This document shows, one piece after another, positions 1 to 8,777 of a stretch of DNA of 64,000 nt. The notes below the pieces were generated by a model. The model was not told the origin of the DNA and ran no database searches. It saw nothing but the letters and a program-made list of their open reading frames with translations. The stretch lies in the NCBI RefSeq assembly GCF_011174775.1, contig NZ_JAANHS010000011.1, positions 25,475 through 89,474 on the forward strand. The letters are read 5' to 3'. This stretch comes from Rhodobacter calidifons (lineage in GTDB: Bacteria; Pseudomonadota; Alphaproteobacteria; Rhodobacterales; Rhodobacteraceae). The first letter of the stretch is position 1, and each line of letters opens with the position of its first letter. Made by a program: the position numbers and the translations under genes.

Positions 1-513
1 GCGGCACAGGAGCGTCGTCTTGCCCGACCCGGGCGAGGAGACGAGGTTGAGGGCCAGCACCCCCAGCGCGCGCAGCACCCGCCGGTTCGAGGCGGCGATC
101 GCGTCGTTCTTGGCCAGGATCGAGGTTTCCACCTCGATCAGCCGGGCCTGGCTCATGCCGGGCACGGAAACCCCGGCCGGGCCGGTGCCATAGTGCAGAT
201 GGTCGTGGGTATGGTCGTGGTCGTCCGCGCCATGGGCATGGGCATGGGCGTGGGCGGGGTCGCCGTGGTCGTGGTGCGGCCCGTGGCTGTGGTCATGCGG
301 ATGGTCATGGTGGTGGTCGTGCGGGTGATCGTGCACCAGGTCGCCGTGGCGGTGCGGGTGGCTGTGGCGGTGATGATGGTGGTGCGTGTGTTCGCCCGGC
401 CCGACGGGACCGTGGTCATGGGAATGGGCAAGGCCCAGCCGGTGGGCCTCCTCGTGCGAGACCTCGCGCCCGTCGATCACCACCTTGTCGCCGCAGCCGC
501 ACACCGTGCACAT
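1..513 (-). CDS. hypB: HypB, hydrogenase nickel-insertion GTPase (partial, runs off window)
   Basis: GTPase that delivers nickel to the large subunit precursors of [NiFe] hydrogenase. The first 171 residues are present; the 3' end lies outside the window. The N-terminus MCTVCGCG is the CxxCGC nickel site seen in HypB. Residues about 30-110 form a very histidine-rich segment (about 33 His), a nickel storage/buffering region. The visible part ends in the Walker A motif [11 protein letters not shown]. The ATG at 513 overlaps the hypA stop (ATGA), so the two are translationally coupled. In Rhodobacter, hupR and hypCDE usually follow; they would lie left of this window. Confidence 0.95.
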   Translation of the reverse strand, partial: MCTVCGCGDKVVIDGREVSHEEAHRLGLAHSHDHGPVGPGEHTHHHHHRHSHPHRHGDLVHDHPHDHHHDHPHDHSHGPHHDHGDPAHAHAHAHGADDHDHTHDHLHYGTGPAGVSVPGMSQARLIEVETSILAKNDAIAASNRRVLRALGVLALNLVSSPGSGKTTLLCR

Positions 514-854
514 CAGAGCACCTCCATATCCTTGATCCGCAGCTCGTCGCCGCCCTGCGGGATCAGTCGCCCGCCGCCGCATTCGGGACATGGGTCCAGC
601 CGGTCGGCGATCTGAACCGTTTTCGCGCAGTCATAGCACAGCGCCTGGCCGGGCAGGTCGATCATTTCCAGCCGCGCGCCTTCGGCCGGGCTGCCGCGCA
701 TCACGACGTCGAAGGCGAAGTCCAGCGCGGGTTTCTCGACCCCGGCAAAGCGGCCGATCTCCAGCCGCAGGACGGTGACGCGGGCAAAGCCATGCGCGCG
801 GGCCTGATCGAGGACGATGCTGCGGATGCCTTCGGCGAGGCTCATCTCATGCAT
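513..854 (-). CDS. hypA: HypA, hydrogenase nickel-incorporation zinc protein
   Basis: Nickel metallochaperone that works with HypB during hydrogenase maturation. The protein has 113 residues, the usual HypA length, and starts MHEMSLAEG; His2 is the conserved nickel ligand. The zinc site is made by CYDC near residue 73 and CPEC near residue 89. A longer in-frame start exists at 869, but MHEMSL is the family N-terminus. The start lies inside the end of hupK (8 nt overlap), and the stop overlaps the hypB start. Confidence 0.96.
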   Translation of the reverse strand: MHEMSLAEGIRSIVLDQARAHGFARVTVLRLEIGRFAGVEKPALDFAFDVVMRGSPAEGARLEMIDLPGQALCYDCAKTVQIADRLDPCPECGGGRLIPQGGDELRIKDMEVL

Positions 855-1722
855 GGCTGACCTCGGCAACAGTCACGGGGGCCACCGTCACGGGAATGCA
901 GGGATCATGCAGCGCGACAAGCCGCGCGGCCAGGTCGGGCCGGTCGCCGGGCAGGCTGGCGAGCGCCAGCGAAAGGGCGCCGCCGGGGGCAAGCTGATGG
1001 TCGGTCGGCGTGATCCGCAGGACCGAAGTGACACGCCCCCCCGCCTGCCCCAGACGCAGGGCATAGGCCCCGCGCGCGGCCTGCACAACTGCCGTGCCGT
1101 CGGGCAGGCGGCGGGGCGGCGGCAGGGCACCGTCGCGGGCGGCCTCCAGATCGACCAGCATCCCGAGGTAGCGCCAGAGGGGACTGCGGCCCTGATCCGC
1201 CTCCACCGCGCGCAGCAGCGGGTGGCCGGCCTGCCGCCCGGCGGGCGCGTTTTCGAAGGCCCCCATTGCCGCGCCCTGCGGCTGGGGCAGCGGCGGCACC
1301 GCGCCAAGGCCGCGCGGAAAGCTGCGCGCCACCGCCCGGCCCAGATCGGCGGCGGGCAGGGGGCTGGCCAGCCAGGCGGACAATTCGTTCAGCGTGGCAG
1401 GCAGGCGGCCCGCTGCGCCAGGCACCTCGGCCGGGTCGGGGCGCAGCGGGGGCAGCTCGAAGGCCCGGCGCAGGGTGACGAAGATGCGGGCGAGATGATC
1501 GCGGATCACCTCGGCGCCGGTATCGGTGGCGTGCGGCAGGCCAAGGGCGACCTCGGCCGCGGTGGCCTGCGCCATGCGGCAAAGGTTGAACAGGCGCGGC
1601 AGCAGCACCGCTGCCTCCTCCACCGCCCGCCCGACCAGATGCGCGGCCAGATCGGGTCCCGACTGGCGATCGATCTGCCAGCCCGCCGCCCCTTGCGTGA
1701 TCCGCGCCGCGCCGAGCGTCAT
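847..1722 (-). CDS. hupK: HupK, hydrogenase expression/formation protein
   Basis: Accessory protein for uptake-hydrogenase assembly, 291 residues. HupK is thought to be a degenerate relative of the hydrogenase large subunit that acts as a scaffold in metal-centre assembly. The sequence fits: it has a single-cysteine relic ([11 protein letters not shown], about residue 46) and a C-terminal HDPCIPV segment echoing the large-subunit DPCxxC motif without the second Cys. It sits between hupJ (4 nt overlap at 1719-1722) and hypA, the same neighbours as in Rhodobacter capsulatus. Assignment rests on context as well as sequence. Confidence 0.88.
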   Translation of the reverse strand: MTLGAARITQGAAGWQIDRQSGPDLAAHLVGRAVEEAAVLLPRLFNLCRMAQATAAEVALGLPHATDTGAEVIRDHLARIFVTLRRAFELPPLRPDPAEVPGAAGRLPATLNELSAWLASPLPAADLGRAVARSFPRGLGAVPPLPQPQGAAMGAFENAPAGRQAGHPLLRAVEADQGRSPLWRYLGMLVDLEAARDGALPPPRRLPDGTAVVQAARGAYALRLGQAGGRVTSVLRITPTDHQLAPGGALSLALASLPGDRPDLAARLVALHDPCIPVTVAPVTVAEVSHA

Positions 1723-2489
1723 CCGCCCAGCTCCCCGGTCAGGAGTTGCCGCCGCGAGGGCGTGGCCTCGGGCTCTGCCGGGGCCGCGGGCTCGGGCGCA
1801 AGCGCGGCCTCGCGCCGGGCGCGGATCTCGGCGCTGCGGTCGGTCTCGGCCCGGTTCTCGGGCCTGAACAGTTCGACCATCGCCGCGCGGGCCACCTCGA
1901 CCGCCTGCATCTGGCTGGTGAAATCGCCCATCGGCGAGAACAGCGCGCAGGCCAGGTAGGGGCCCACCATCTCGCGGCTGGCGTGCATGAATTCGTAGTC
2001 GCCCGAGGGGAATGTCAGCACCTCCTTCGTGCCCGCCTTCAGGGCCGGGCGGTCGGCCCCCGGCAGGAACACGAGGTTCATGAACCAGGGCGCGATCAGG
2101 ATGCCCAGGAACCCGCCCTCGTGCGGCTGGAACGCCACGGCCTGCACATGCAGCGCCTGATTGACCACGGGCAGGTCGCGCATCCTGGAATGGAACACCT
2201 TGGTGAAGTCGGCGACCAGGGCCTTTGTCCGCGCCTCCATCTCGGCCATCAGGGCGGCAGAGGGGGCGCCGGGATCCTCGCGCACCAGGAACTGCGCGCG
2301 CGGGGCGGAGCAGCCGGGGCAGGTCCAGTCCTCGGGCAGGTCGAGGAAGGCGGTGCCGGGGCTGATCTGCCGTGTCTCGTCGCCCTCGGCCGGGTCATAG
2401 GGCGTCCAGCAGATCTTGCATTCCATGATCGCGGCCGGGCTGATCTTGTCGGCCGCGCCCAGATAGCTGCCTTCGAACCCCGGGGTCAT
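1719..2489 (-). CDS. hupJ: HupJ, rubredoxin-HybE-type chaperone fusion
   Basis: Hydrogenase assembly protein of 256 residues. After about 21 residues there is a complete rubredoxin domain (CKICWTPYDP about residue 24 and CPGCSAPRAQF about residue 57, two CxxC iron ligands). A HybE/HupJ-type domain follows from about residue 80 to 215, and then a Pro/Ala/Glu-rich tail. In Rhizobium leguminosarum these parts are separate proteins, HupI and HupJ; the fused form is known from Rhodobacter. The rubredoxin part is thought to protect or assist small-subunit maturation under oxygen. The gene overlaps hupH by 4 nt (ATGA) and hupK by 4 nt. Confidence 0.92.
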   Translation of the reverse strand: MTPGFEGSYLGAADKISPAAIMECKICWTPYDPAEGDETRQISPGTAFLDLPEDWTCPGCSAPRAQFLVREDPGAPSAALMAEMEARTKALVADFTKVFHSRMRDLPVVNQALHVQAVAFQPHEGGFLGILIAPWFMNLVFLPGADRPALKAGTKEVLTFPSGDYEFMHASREMVGPYLACALFSPMGDFTSQMQAVEVARAAMVELFRPENRAETDRSAEIRARREAALAPEPAAPAEPEATPSRRQLLTGELGG

Positions 2490-3319
2490 CGGATCGCCTC
2501 GATCACTTCGCGGATGCGTATGGCGCTGTCGGCCAGGTCCTCGGCCGCGGCGATGGCGACCTCGGGCATCTCGCAGACCTCGTAGGTGTCCAGGATCAGC
2601 GTGTCCATCGAGTTGAAGAACTGCACCTTCCAGACATGGGCCTGCGCGCAGGCGGTGACGCGGCAGTTGCCGTAGCCGCGCGACAGGATGGTGACCGAGC
2701 CTTCGCCCAGCGCCTCGGACAGCCAGGCCAGATCCTCGGGCGAATGGGGCAGGAGCGAGAGGTTCACCACATGGGCGAGGCTGCCGGGGCGGCGGGTCAG
2801 CGACTTGTCCACCAGCTCGGCCAGAATGGCGGGCGCGTTGGCCAGCCCCGGCACGCGGCGGGCCAGGAGCCCGAGCGCCGGGCTGTGGGGCAGATGCGCG
2901 CGGGACAAGGCCAGTGTGGGCACGGGGGCGATCTCGACCGTATCCATGCCGGCGGCCAGCAGCATCCAGACCCCGGCAAAGACGCTTTCCTGCACCATCA
3001 CGGCGGGCCGCCCGCGCAGCTTCATCGAGACCTCGCCCTGACCCAGGGCGTCGGCCATCACCTTGCGGGCGGCGGGCGACAGGGTAGCGAGGTCGAAGCT
3101 GACGGCAGCGCTGCCCCCTGCCACCGCCGCGCAGGCGCTGGCCATCTCGGACAGCATGGCCAGGGCCTCGGCCAGGGCGGCGGCGTCCTCGGCCTCGGGG
3201 ATATGGGGTTCATAGACGCGCATGCCCGAGGGCATGGGCATGTATTGCAGTTCGCCCTCCGGGTCGGGTTGCGAGCCGGGCCCGAAGCCGGTGGGGGGAA
3301 GGGTGAAGGGCGAAACCAT
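2486..3319 (-). CDS. hupH: HupH, hydrogenase expression/formation protein (HyaF family)
   Basis: 277-residue accessory protein of the HupH/HyaF family, needed for maturation of the hydrogenase small subunit. The family hallmark is the C-terminal half with YGNCRVTACAQAHVWKVQFF followed by a segment ending in an acidic/helical tail. It lies between hupG and hupJ, with 4 nt overlap at the hupJ start. No signal peptide or membrane segment is seen, so it should act in the cytoplasm. Confidence 0.92.
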   Translation of the reverse strand: MVSPFTLPPTGFGPGSQPDPEGELQYMPMPSGMRVYEPHIPEAEDAAALAEALAMLSEMASACAAVAGGSAAVSFDLATLSPAARKVMADALGQGEVSMKLRGRPAVMVQESVFAGVWMLLAAGMDTVEIAPVPTLALSRAHLPHSPALGLLARRVPGLANAPAILAELVDKSLTRRPGSLAHVVNLSLLPHSPEDLAWLSEALGEGSVTILSRGYGNCRVTACAQAHVWKVQFFNSMDTLILDTYEVCEMPEVAIAAAEDLADSAIRIREVIEAIR

Positions 3320-3328
3320 GGGCGGACC

Positions 3329-3745
3329 TCAGGCGGCTTTGAGCGACAGGAAACGGGTGATGCGGGCGAGGTAGTCCGACCAGTCGCGCACCCGCTCCAC
3401 CGCGCCCAGGAAATCGGACTGGCGGAAGAACAACAGGCCCGGCGTCTTGAGCGCGCGCCAGGTCTCGCGCAGGTCGGCCTCGATGGCGTCGCCGATCACC
3501 GCGCAGTCGAAGGCGCCCTGAAACGCCTGCCGCAGTTCCGGCAGGATCACGGCGGCGTCGGCGGTTTCCAGATTGCGGCGCGCGTCGCCCGGGATGAACA
3601 GGCAATGCACGCCGGGGCGGGCCAGGAAATCGGCCACCGCGTCGGGATCATCCAGCCGGGGATAACCGAAGTCTGTCGTCAGCCGGGCCAGGCTGGGGTG
3701 CAGGGCGGTGGCGGGGGGCAGGTCGTATGGCGCATGGTCGTGCAT
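3329..3745 (-). CDS. hupG: HupG, hydrogenase small-subunit maturation protein (HyaE family)
   Basis: 138-residue HupG/HyaE family protein with a thioredoxin-like fold lacking a CxxC redox pair (the equivalent region reads HCLFIPGDARRN). HyaE-type proteins bind the Tat signal peptide or folded small subunit and act as proofreading chaperones. The start MHDHAP is chosen because the open frame further upstream is antisense-like sequence over hupF. It begins 5 nt after the hupF stop and ends 9 nt before hupH. Confidence 0.9.
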   Translation of the reverse strand: MHDHAPYDLPPATALHPSLARLTTDFGYPRLDDPDAVADFLARPGVHCLFIPGDARRNLETADAAVILPELRQAFQGAFDCAVIGDAIEADLRETWRALKTPGLLFFRQSDFLGAVERVRDWSDYLARITRFLSLKAA

Positions 3746-3750
3746 CGGTG

Positions 3751-4071
3751 TCACCCTGTGGTTCGGCCCGCGTCCAGCGCGGCTTGCAGATGGGGGGGAA
3801 GGCGGGGCGTGCGGGCCTCGAGATCGGCAAAGGCATCCCCCGCGTCGCCGCCCGCCATGACCTGCGACAGACCGGCCAGCGCCTTGCGGATCAACAGCGC
3901 CTCGGCCTCGGGCAGGATCTCGCGCGCGGTGCCGAGGAAACCCAGCACCCAGTCGCCGGGGCGGGCATCGGGCAGAAGCGACAGGTCCAGAAGCTGCAAC
4001 TGCCCGTTGTCGGTGGCATGGCCCACGATCCCGTTCACCGCCTGAAGCTGCATCGGGATGCCCACGCACAT
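3751..4071 (-). CDS. hupF: HupF, HypC-like hydrogenase chaperone
   Basis: 106-residue paralogue of HypC. It starts MCVGIPMQ with the essential Cys2 that carries the Fe(CN)2CO unit or binds the large subunit precursor. A C-terminal extension beyond the usual HypC length (about residues 75-106) is what distinguishes HupF. In Rhizobium, HupF is required for hydrogenase maturation in the presence of oxygen. Its ATG overlaps the last base of the hupD stop. A TTG codon immediately upstream is in frame, but the MC start is conserved. Confidence 0.93.
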   Translation of the reverse strand: MCVGIPMQLQAVNGIVGHATDNGQLQLLDLSLLPDARPGDWVLGFLGTAREILPEAEALLIRKALAGLSQVMAGGDAGDAFADLEARTPRLPPHLQAALDAGRTTG

Positions 4072-4679
4072 CAAGCGGCCCCCGGCAGAAAGCGGGCATC
4101 GCCAACGCGGCAGGCCGCATCCTCGGACGGCCGGCCCGCCTCATAGGCGTCGCGGCGGATCGACGGGTCGGCCAGAAGCGGGCTGTCGGTGCGCCCTTCG
4201 CGCACCGCAACGCCCCAGTCGGCCAGGATGTCGCGCGCGATGGCCAGCGCCTCGAGGATACGGGCGGCGACGGCGGGGCGCAGGCCGCCGCCGTAATCCT
4301 CCAGCTCGACCGGCTGGCAGCCGATCAGCACCATGCGCGCCGGGCAATAGCCCATCAGCTGCGCCGTGGCGATCACGTCCTGAAAGCCGGTCTGATGCAG
4401 GCTCATCTTCCTGGCGCCCATGAAGGCGGGCACCTCGCTGTCGCGGATGACCTTGATCGTGCCGGGCGGCAGGCCGTAGTCGATAGCATCGAACACGATC
4501 AGCGCATCGGCCTCTTCCAGGAAGGGAAGCAGATAGAGCCCCTGCGTGCCGCCATCGAGCAGGCGGACGTGGTCGGGCAGGGCGTGGGTTTCGGCCATCA
4601 TCTCGACGCAGCGGACGCCGAAGCCTTCGTCGGCCCAGAGCACATTCCCGATGCCCAGAATCAGAACCTTCGGCGCCAC
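4071..4679 (-). CDS. hupD: HupD, hydrogenase large-subunit maturation protease
   Basis: Endopeptidase that removes the C-terminal peptide of HupL after nickel insertion. It has 202 residues, and the family core is complete: [15 protein letters not shown] with the nickel-sensing Glu near residue 18, FDAIDYG with the conserved Asp near residue 64, and LHQTG with the conserved His near residue 94. It begins with GTG and is the first gene of the minus-strand hupDFGHJKhypAB run. In Rhodobacter capsulatus hupD follows hupC; here the block is separate and divergent. Confidence 0.95.
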   Translation of the reverse strand: MAPKVLILGIGNVLWADEGFGVRCVEMMAETHALPDHVRLLDGGTQGLYLLPFLEEADALIVFDAIDYGLPPGTIKVIRDSEVPAFMGARKMSLHQTGFQDVIATAQLMGYCPARMVLIGCQPVELEDYGGGLRPAVAARILEALAIARDILADWGVAVREGRTDSPLLADPSIRRDAYEAGRPSEDAACRVGDARFLPGAA

Positions 4680-4977
4680 GGGTCTTTCCTCCCCTTGAGT
4701 GTGGTCGGATGCCTTTCACATCCGCCTGGAAGTGAGAGTATGGTTTTCAGGGGGCCGGGAAAGGGAATTTGCGAAATGCCCGACTTTTGTTCAAGCATCG
4801 GAAAGAACGACGGAATTTCGGTATCCCTCTGCGCACTGCGGAAGGCAGGCTGGAAAGAGGCCTTTCGGTCGGAGCCTTGACCGACAACTTGCCTGCCAGT
4901 TGTACCTGGGGTGACAGGGCGGCGGGACTGCCAACATTCTTCTGTTCACAGCCCCGCGCGGCTTCTAAGATTCCCGC
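4680..4977. promoter_or_regulatory. Divergent hupD/hupT control region with a TTG-N5-CAA site
   Basis: This 298-base gap separates the minus-strand hupD operon from the plus-strand hupTUV-hypF run, so it must hold both promoters. At 4877-4887 it contains TTGACCGACAA, an exact match to the TTG-N5-CAA motif described for the response regulator HupR of Rhodobacter capsulatus. No other exact copy was seen here. The stretch has no supported gene. Calling it a HupR operator is inference: a six-base consensus can occur by chance in 300 bases. Confidence 0.45.
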
Positions 4978-6307
4978 ATGGCCTCTGCGTTCGACATCCT
5001 GAGTTCCGACCGACCGGCGCAGTTCACCGATGACGCCTGGGGCGAGGTGCTGTCGGCGATGGACCGCACCTATGCCGACCTGGTGAGCTATCAGGAACAG
5101 CTCGAGCGGCAGAATGCCGAGCTGGAGGAGATGCGCACCTTCCTGACGGCGATCCTGTCCTCGGTGTCGGATGTGCTGATCGTGACCGACCGGGGGGGGG
5201 CGGATCGCGCGGATCAGCGAGTCGCTGACCCGGATTGCGGGGCCGGATCGCAGCCTTCTGGGCGCGCCGGTGGCCGATCTGTTCGCCGAGGAGCATCGGG
5301 GCACCGTGGCCGCCATGCTGCAAACCATCCGCGACAGCCGCCGCACCGGCAGCTTCGAGGCGAACCTGCTGGCGGCCGAGGGGGTGGAGCCGCTGGACAT
5401 CTCGATCGCGCCTCGGCTGGATGACCGGGGGCGGGTCGATGGTTTCGTGCTGACCGGGCGGCCCCTGGGGGCCCTGCGCGCCGCCTATGCCGAGTTGCGG
5501 CAAAGCCATGACGCGCTGAAGACGGCGCAGGCGCAGCTGGTGCGCAACGAGAAGCTGGCCTCGCTGGGCCGCCTGCTGGCCGGGGTCGCGCATGAGCTGA
5601 ACAACCCGATCAGCTTCGTCTATGCCAACACCCATGCGCTGGAACGCTATGCGGGCAAGTTCGAGACCTATTTCGCCCGGGTTCAGGCCGGCGCCAGCCG
5701 CGAGGAGCTGATCGCCCTGCGTCAGGACCTGCGGCTGGACCGCGAGGTGGCCAATCTGCGCGAGGCGACGAAGGGCGCGCGCGAAGGGGCCGAACGGGTG
5801 CGCGACATCGACGAGGATCTGCGGCGGCTGTCGGCCGACGGTGCGGGCGACATGGTGCTGTTCGACCTGGCCGAGATCGTGCGCGTCGCGGCCAGCTGGG
5901 TCATGCGCGGCCGGAAGGAGCCCGTGGCGCTGGAGATGGAGCCGATGCAGTCGGTGCAGGTTCGCGGTCGGCCCGGGCATGTCCAGCAGGTGGTGATGAA
6001 CCTGGTGCAGAACGCGGTCGATGCGCTGGAGGGACAGGCCGATGGCCGGGTGCGGCTGTCGGTCGTGCAGGCGGGCGACCGGGCCGACCTAACGGTGCAG
6101 GACAACGGCCCCGGCATCCCCGCCGAGGTGGCGGCCGCGATCTTCGATCCCTTCTTCACGACCAAGCCGGTCGGGCGCGGCACCGGACTTGGCCTGTCGA
6201 TCAGCCACAAGATCGCCCAGGAACACGGCGGCACCCTGACCTTGTGCGACACGCCCGGCCCCGGCGCCTGCTTCCGGCTGAGCCTGCCCTGCGAGGCCGG
6301 GTCATGA
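4978..6307 (+). pseudogene. hupT: HupT, hydrogen-responsive sensor histidine kinase (frameshifted)
   Basis: Cytoplasmic kinase that, with the hydrogen sensor HupUV, controls HupR. Corrected length is about 442 residues: an N-terminal coiled-coil/PAS region, H-box AGVAHELNNPISF with the phospho-His, N-box NLVQNAVDAL, and ATP-site motifs DNGPGIP, FDPFFTT and GRGTGLGLSISH. The frame breaks in a run of nine G at 5192-5200. With eight G the text reads on as RGGRIARISESLTRIAGPDR into the downstream frame; as given, translation from the ATG goes out of frame and ends by about 5424. This is a real null allele, a slippage variant or a sequence error. The stop overlaps the hupU start. Confidence 0.9.
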
Positions 6308-7290
6308 CGACGCTGCTCTGGCTTCAGGCCTCGGGCTGCGGCGGCTGCACGATGTCGCTGCTCTGCGCCGAAAGCCCGGGCGTGATCGAGATGCTGGAGG
6401 ATGCGGGCATCCGCCTTCTGTGGCACCCGGCGCTGTCGCTGGCCACCGGGGCCGAGGCGCGGGCGATCCTCGACGATGTGGCCGAGGGGCGGGTGCCGCT
6501 GGATATCCTGTGTGTCGAGGGCGCGATCGCGCGGGGGCCGGGCGGGACGGGGCGGTTCCAGATGCTGTCGGGCACCGGCCAGAGCCTGATGGCCTGGGTG
6601 CAGCGGCTGGCGCCCAGGGCGCGGCATGTGGTGGCGGTGGGCACCTGCGCGGCCTATGGCGGGGTGACGGCGGCAGGCGGCAACCCGACCGATGCGGTGG
6701 GCCTGCACTACGACGGCGCCCATCCCGACGGACTGTTCGCCCCCGCCTGGCGCAGCGGGTCGGGCGCGCCGGTCGTCAACGTGGCGGGCTGCCCCACGCA
6801 TCCCGGCTGGGTGACGGAAACGCTGATGCTGCTGGCGGCGGGCGAGCCCGTGGCGCTGGACGGCTACGGCCGGCCGCGGTTCTATGCCGATCATCTGGTC
6901 CATCACGGCTGCCCGAAGAACGAGTTCTACGAATACAAGGCCAGCGCCCGCAGCCTGTCGGAACAGGGCTGCATGATGGAGAACCTCGGCTGCATCGGCA
7001 CGCAGGCGGTGGGCGACTGCAACATCCGGCCCTGGAACGGCGAGGGCAGCTGCACGCGCGGGGGCTACCCTTGCATCAACTGCACCGCGCCGCAGTTCGA
7101 GGATCCGGCCCATGCCTTCGTCGAGACGCCCAAGATCGCGGGCATCCCCGTGGGCCTGCCGACCGACATGCCCAAGGCCTGGTTCATGGCGCTGGCCTCG
7201 CTGTCCAAGGCGGCAACCCCGCCCCGGATCGACCGGAACGCCCATGCCGACCGGGTGGTCGTGCCGCCCACCCTGCGCAAGCCGCGATGA
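6304..7290 (+). CDS. hupU: HupU, regulatory (sensor) hydrogenase small subunit
   Basis: 328-residue iron-sulfur subunit of the hydrogen-sensing hydrogenase HupUV (HoxB type). It begins directly with LWLQASGCGGCTMSLL, the proximal-cluster region, and lacks the Tat signal of HupS, as expected for a cytoplasmic sensor. Later cysteine groups (VGTCAAYGG, NVAGCPTHPGW, HHGCPKNEF, QGCMMENLGC, GDCNIRP, CINCTAP) are all present. The ATG at 6304 overlaps the hupT stop, and the stop overlaps the hupV ATG; upstream in-frame codons lie inside hupT. Confidence 0.95.
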   Translation: MTTLLWLQASGCGGCTMSLLCAESPGVIEMLEDAGIRLLWHPALSLATGAEARAILDDVAEGRVPLDILCVEGAIARGPGGTGRFQMLSGTGQSLMAWVQRLAPRARHVVAVGTCAAYGGVTAAGGNPTDAVGLHYDGAHPDGLFAPAWRSGSGAPVVNVAGCPTHPGWVTETLMLLAAGEPVALDGYGRPRFYADHLVHHGCPKNEFYEYKASARSLSEQGCMMENLGCIGTQAVGDCNIRPWNGEGSCTRGGYPCINCTAPQFEDPAHAFVETPKIAGIPVGLPTDMPKAWFMALASLSKAATPPRIDRNAHADRVVVPPTLRKPR

Positions 7291-8723
7291 CGGGTGACGT
7301 GACCGGGGCGCGGCTGGTCGTCGGCCCGTTCAACCGGGTCGAGGGCGATCTGGAAGTAACGCTGGATGTGGCCGGGGGCCGAGTGGCCCGCGCGCAGGTG
7401 AACGCGCCGCTCTACCGCGGGTTCGAGCGCATGCTGGAGGGTCGCGATCCGCGCGACGCGCTGGTCATCACCCCGCGCATCTGCGGGATCTGTTCGATCA
7501 GCCAGTCCACCGCGGCGGCCCATGCCCTGGCGGCGGCGATGGGGCTGACGCCCACCCCCCAGGGCGCGCTGGCCGCTGCCCTGATCCACGCGGCCGAGAA
7601 TGTGGCCGATCATCTGACGCATTTCCACCTGTTCTTCATGCCCGACTTCGCCCGCCCCGCCTATGCCGGGCGCCCCTGGCATGCGCGTGCGGTGGCGCGG
7701 TTCATCGCGCTGGAGGGCGGCGCGCAGCGCGCGGCGGTGCAGGCCCGGGCCGAGCTTCTGCACGCCATGGGCCTGATGGCGGGCAAGTGGCCGCATACGC
7801 TGGGGATCCAGCCGGGCGGCGTGACCCGCGCGCCGGGGCCGCGCGAAAAGGCGCGCCTGGCCGCCACGCTGCGCGCCTTCCGCCGCTATCTCGAAACCGT
7901 GCTTTTCGGCGGGCGGCTGGAGGATTTCTGCGCGCTGAAGGACGTGGCCGCCCTGATGCGCTGGCCGAGCGGCGATGTGGCGCTGTTTCTGGGCATCGCC
8001 GCCGACCTTGGCCTTGCGGGACTGGGCCGGGGCGCCGGGCGCTACCTGTCCTTCGGGGCCTATCCGCTCGCCGATGGTCCGGCCTTTGCGGCGGGCACCC
8101 GCAGCGCGGGCGCCCCGGGCCCGGTCCGGCCCGCCGAGATCGCCGAGGATCTGAGCCATGCCTGGATGCTGGGCGGCACGGCGCATCCCCTGGACGGCAT
8201 GACCACCCCGGACGAGGGCATGGCCGCCCCGGCCTACAGCTGGTGCAAGGCCCCGCGTCTGGCAGGCCAGCCGATGGAGGTGGGGGCGCTCGCCCGGCAG
8301 GTGGTGGATGGCCACCCGCTGGCGCTGGCCCTGGCCGAGGAGGGCGGGGTGGTGGCCCGCGTCGGCGGGCGGCTTCTGGAACTGGCGCGGACCCAGATCC
8401 TGATGGAGGCCTGGGTGGCGGCCCTTGCCCCCGGCGAAAGCTTCATGGCGCAGTGCAGCCTGCCGCGCGACGGGCAGGGCGCAGGCATGGTCGAGGCGGC
8501 GCGCGGGGCGCTGGGGCACTGGCTGCGCATCCGGAACGGCAAGATCGCCAATTACCAGATCATCGCGCAGACGACCTGGAACTTCAGCCCGCGCGATGCG
8601 GCCGACGTTCCCGGCCCGCTGGAGGCCGCGCTGGAGGGCACGCAGGTCGAAGGGCCGGTGCCGCTGGCCGTGCAGCATGTGGTGCGCAGTTTCGATCCCG
8701 GCATGGTCTGCACGGTGCACTAG
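7287..8723 (+). CDS. hupV: HupV, regulatory hydrogenase large subunit (nickel-ligand Cys replaced)
   Basis: 478-residue large subunit of the hydrogen sensor. The N-terminal site RICGICSISQS carries the Q (not H) typical of regulatory hydrogenases. The protein stops at the C-terminal motif without a cleavable tail, another sensor hallmark. That motif, however, reads DPGMVCTVH: codon 8700-8702 is GGC (Gly) where DPCxxCxxH proteins have the terminal nickel-binding Cys. HupL in this same window has the normal DPCLACSTH. Unless it is a base error, the site should bind nickel poorly and the sensor may be inactive. Confidence 0.94.
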   Translation: MTGDVTGARLVVGPFNRVEGDLEVTLDVAGGRVARAQVNAPLYRGFERMLEGRDPRDALVITPRICGICSISQSTAAAHALAAAMGLTPTPQGALAAALIHAAENVADHLTHFHLFFMPDFARPAYAGRPWHARAVARFIALEGGAQRAAVQARAELLHAMGLMAGKWPHTLGIQPGGVTRAPGPREKARLAATLRAFRRYLETVLFGGRLEDFCALKDVAALMRWPSGDVALFLGIAADLGLAGLGRGAGRYLSFGAYPLADGPAFAAGTRSAGAPGPVRPAEIAEDLSHAWMLGGTAHPLDGMTTPDEGMAAPAYSWCKAPRLAGQPMEVGALARQVVDGHPLALALAEEGGVVARVGGRLLELARTQILMEAWVAALAPGESFMAQCSLPRDGQGAGMVEAARGALGHWLRIRNGKIANYQIIAQTTWNFSPRDAADVPGPLEAALEGTQVEGPVPLAVQHVVRSFDPGMVCTVH

Positions 8724-8730
8724 GGGAGGC

Positions 8731-8765
8731 GGCGGACCGGGGGCCAGCCCCCGGACCCCCGGGAT
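8731..8765. repeat. GC-rich palindromic intergenic element upstream of hypF
   Basis: CCGGGGGC-CA-GCCCCCGG at 8737-8754 forms a perfect 8-bp stem, followed by GGACCCCCGGGATATTTG. Read on the minus strand it closely matches the element at 16131-16159 upstream of lysK. It lies between hupV and hypF and could be a terminator/processing hairpin or a dispersed repeat typical of this bacterial group. Confidence 0.6.
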
Positions 8766-8777
8766 ATTTGTGGACAG

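Noticed and set aside
193..431. Repetitive Met/Val and Thr-rich open frames over the hypB His-rich segment
   Set aside because: They are other-frame readings of CAC/CAT codons in hypB.
3746..4210. Long N-terminal extension of the hupG reading frame
   Set aside because: The extra sequence is an alternate frame of hupF and hupD; the start MHDHAP at 3745 fits the HyaE family length.
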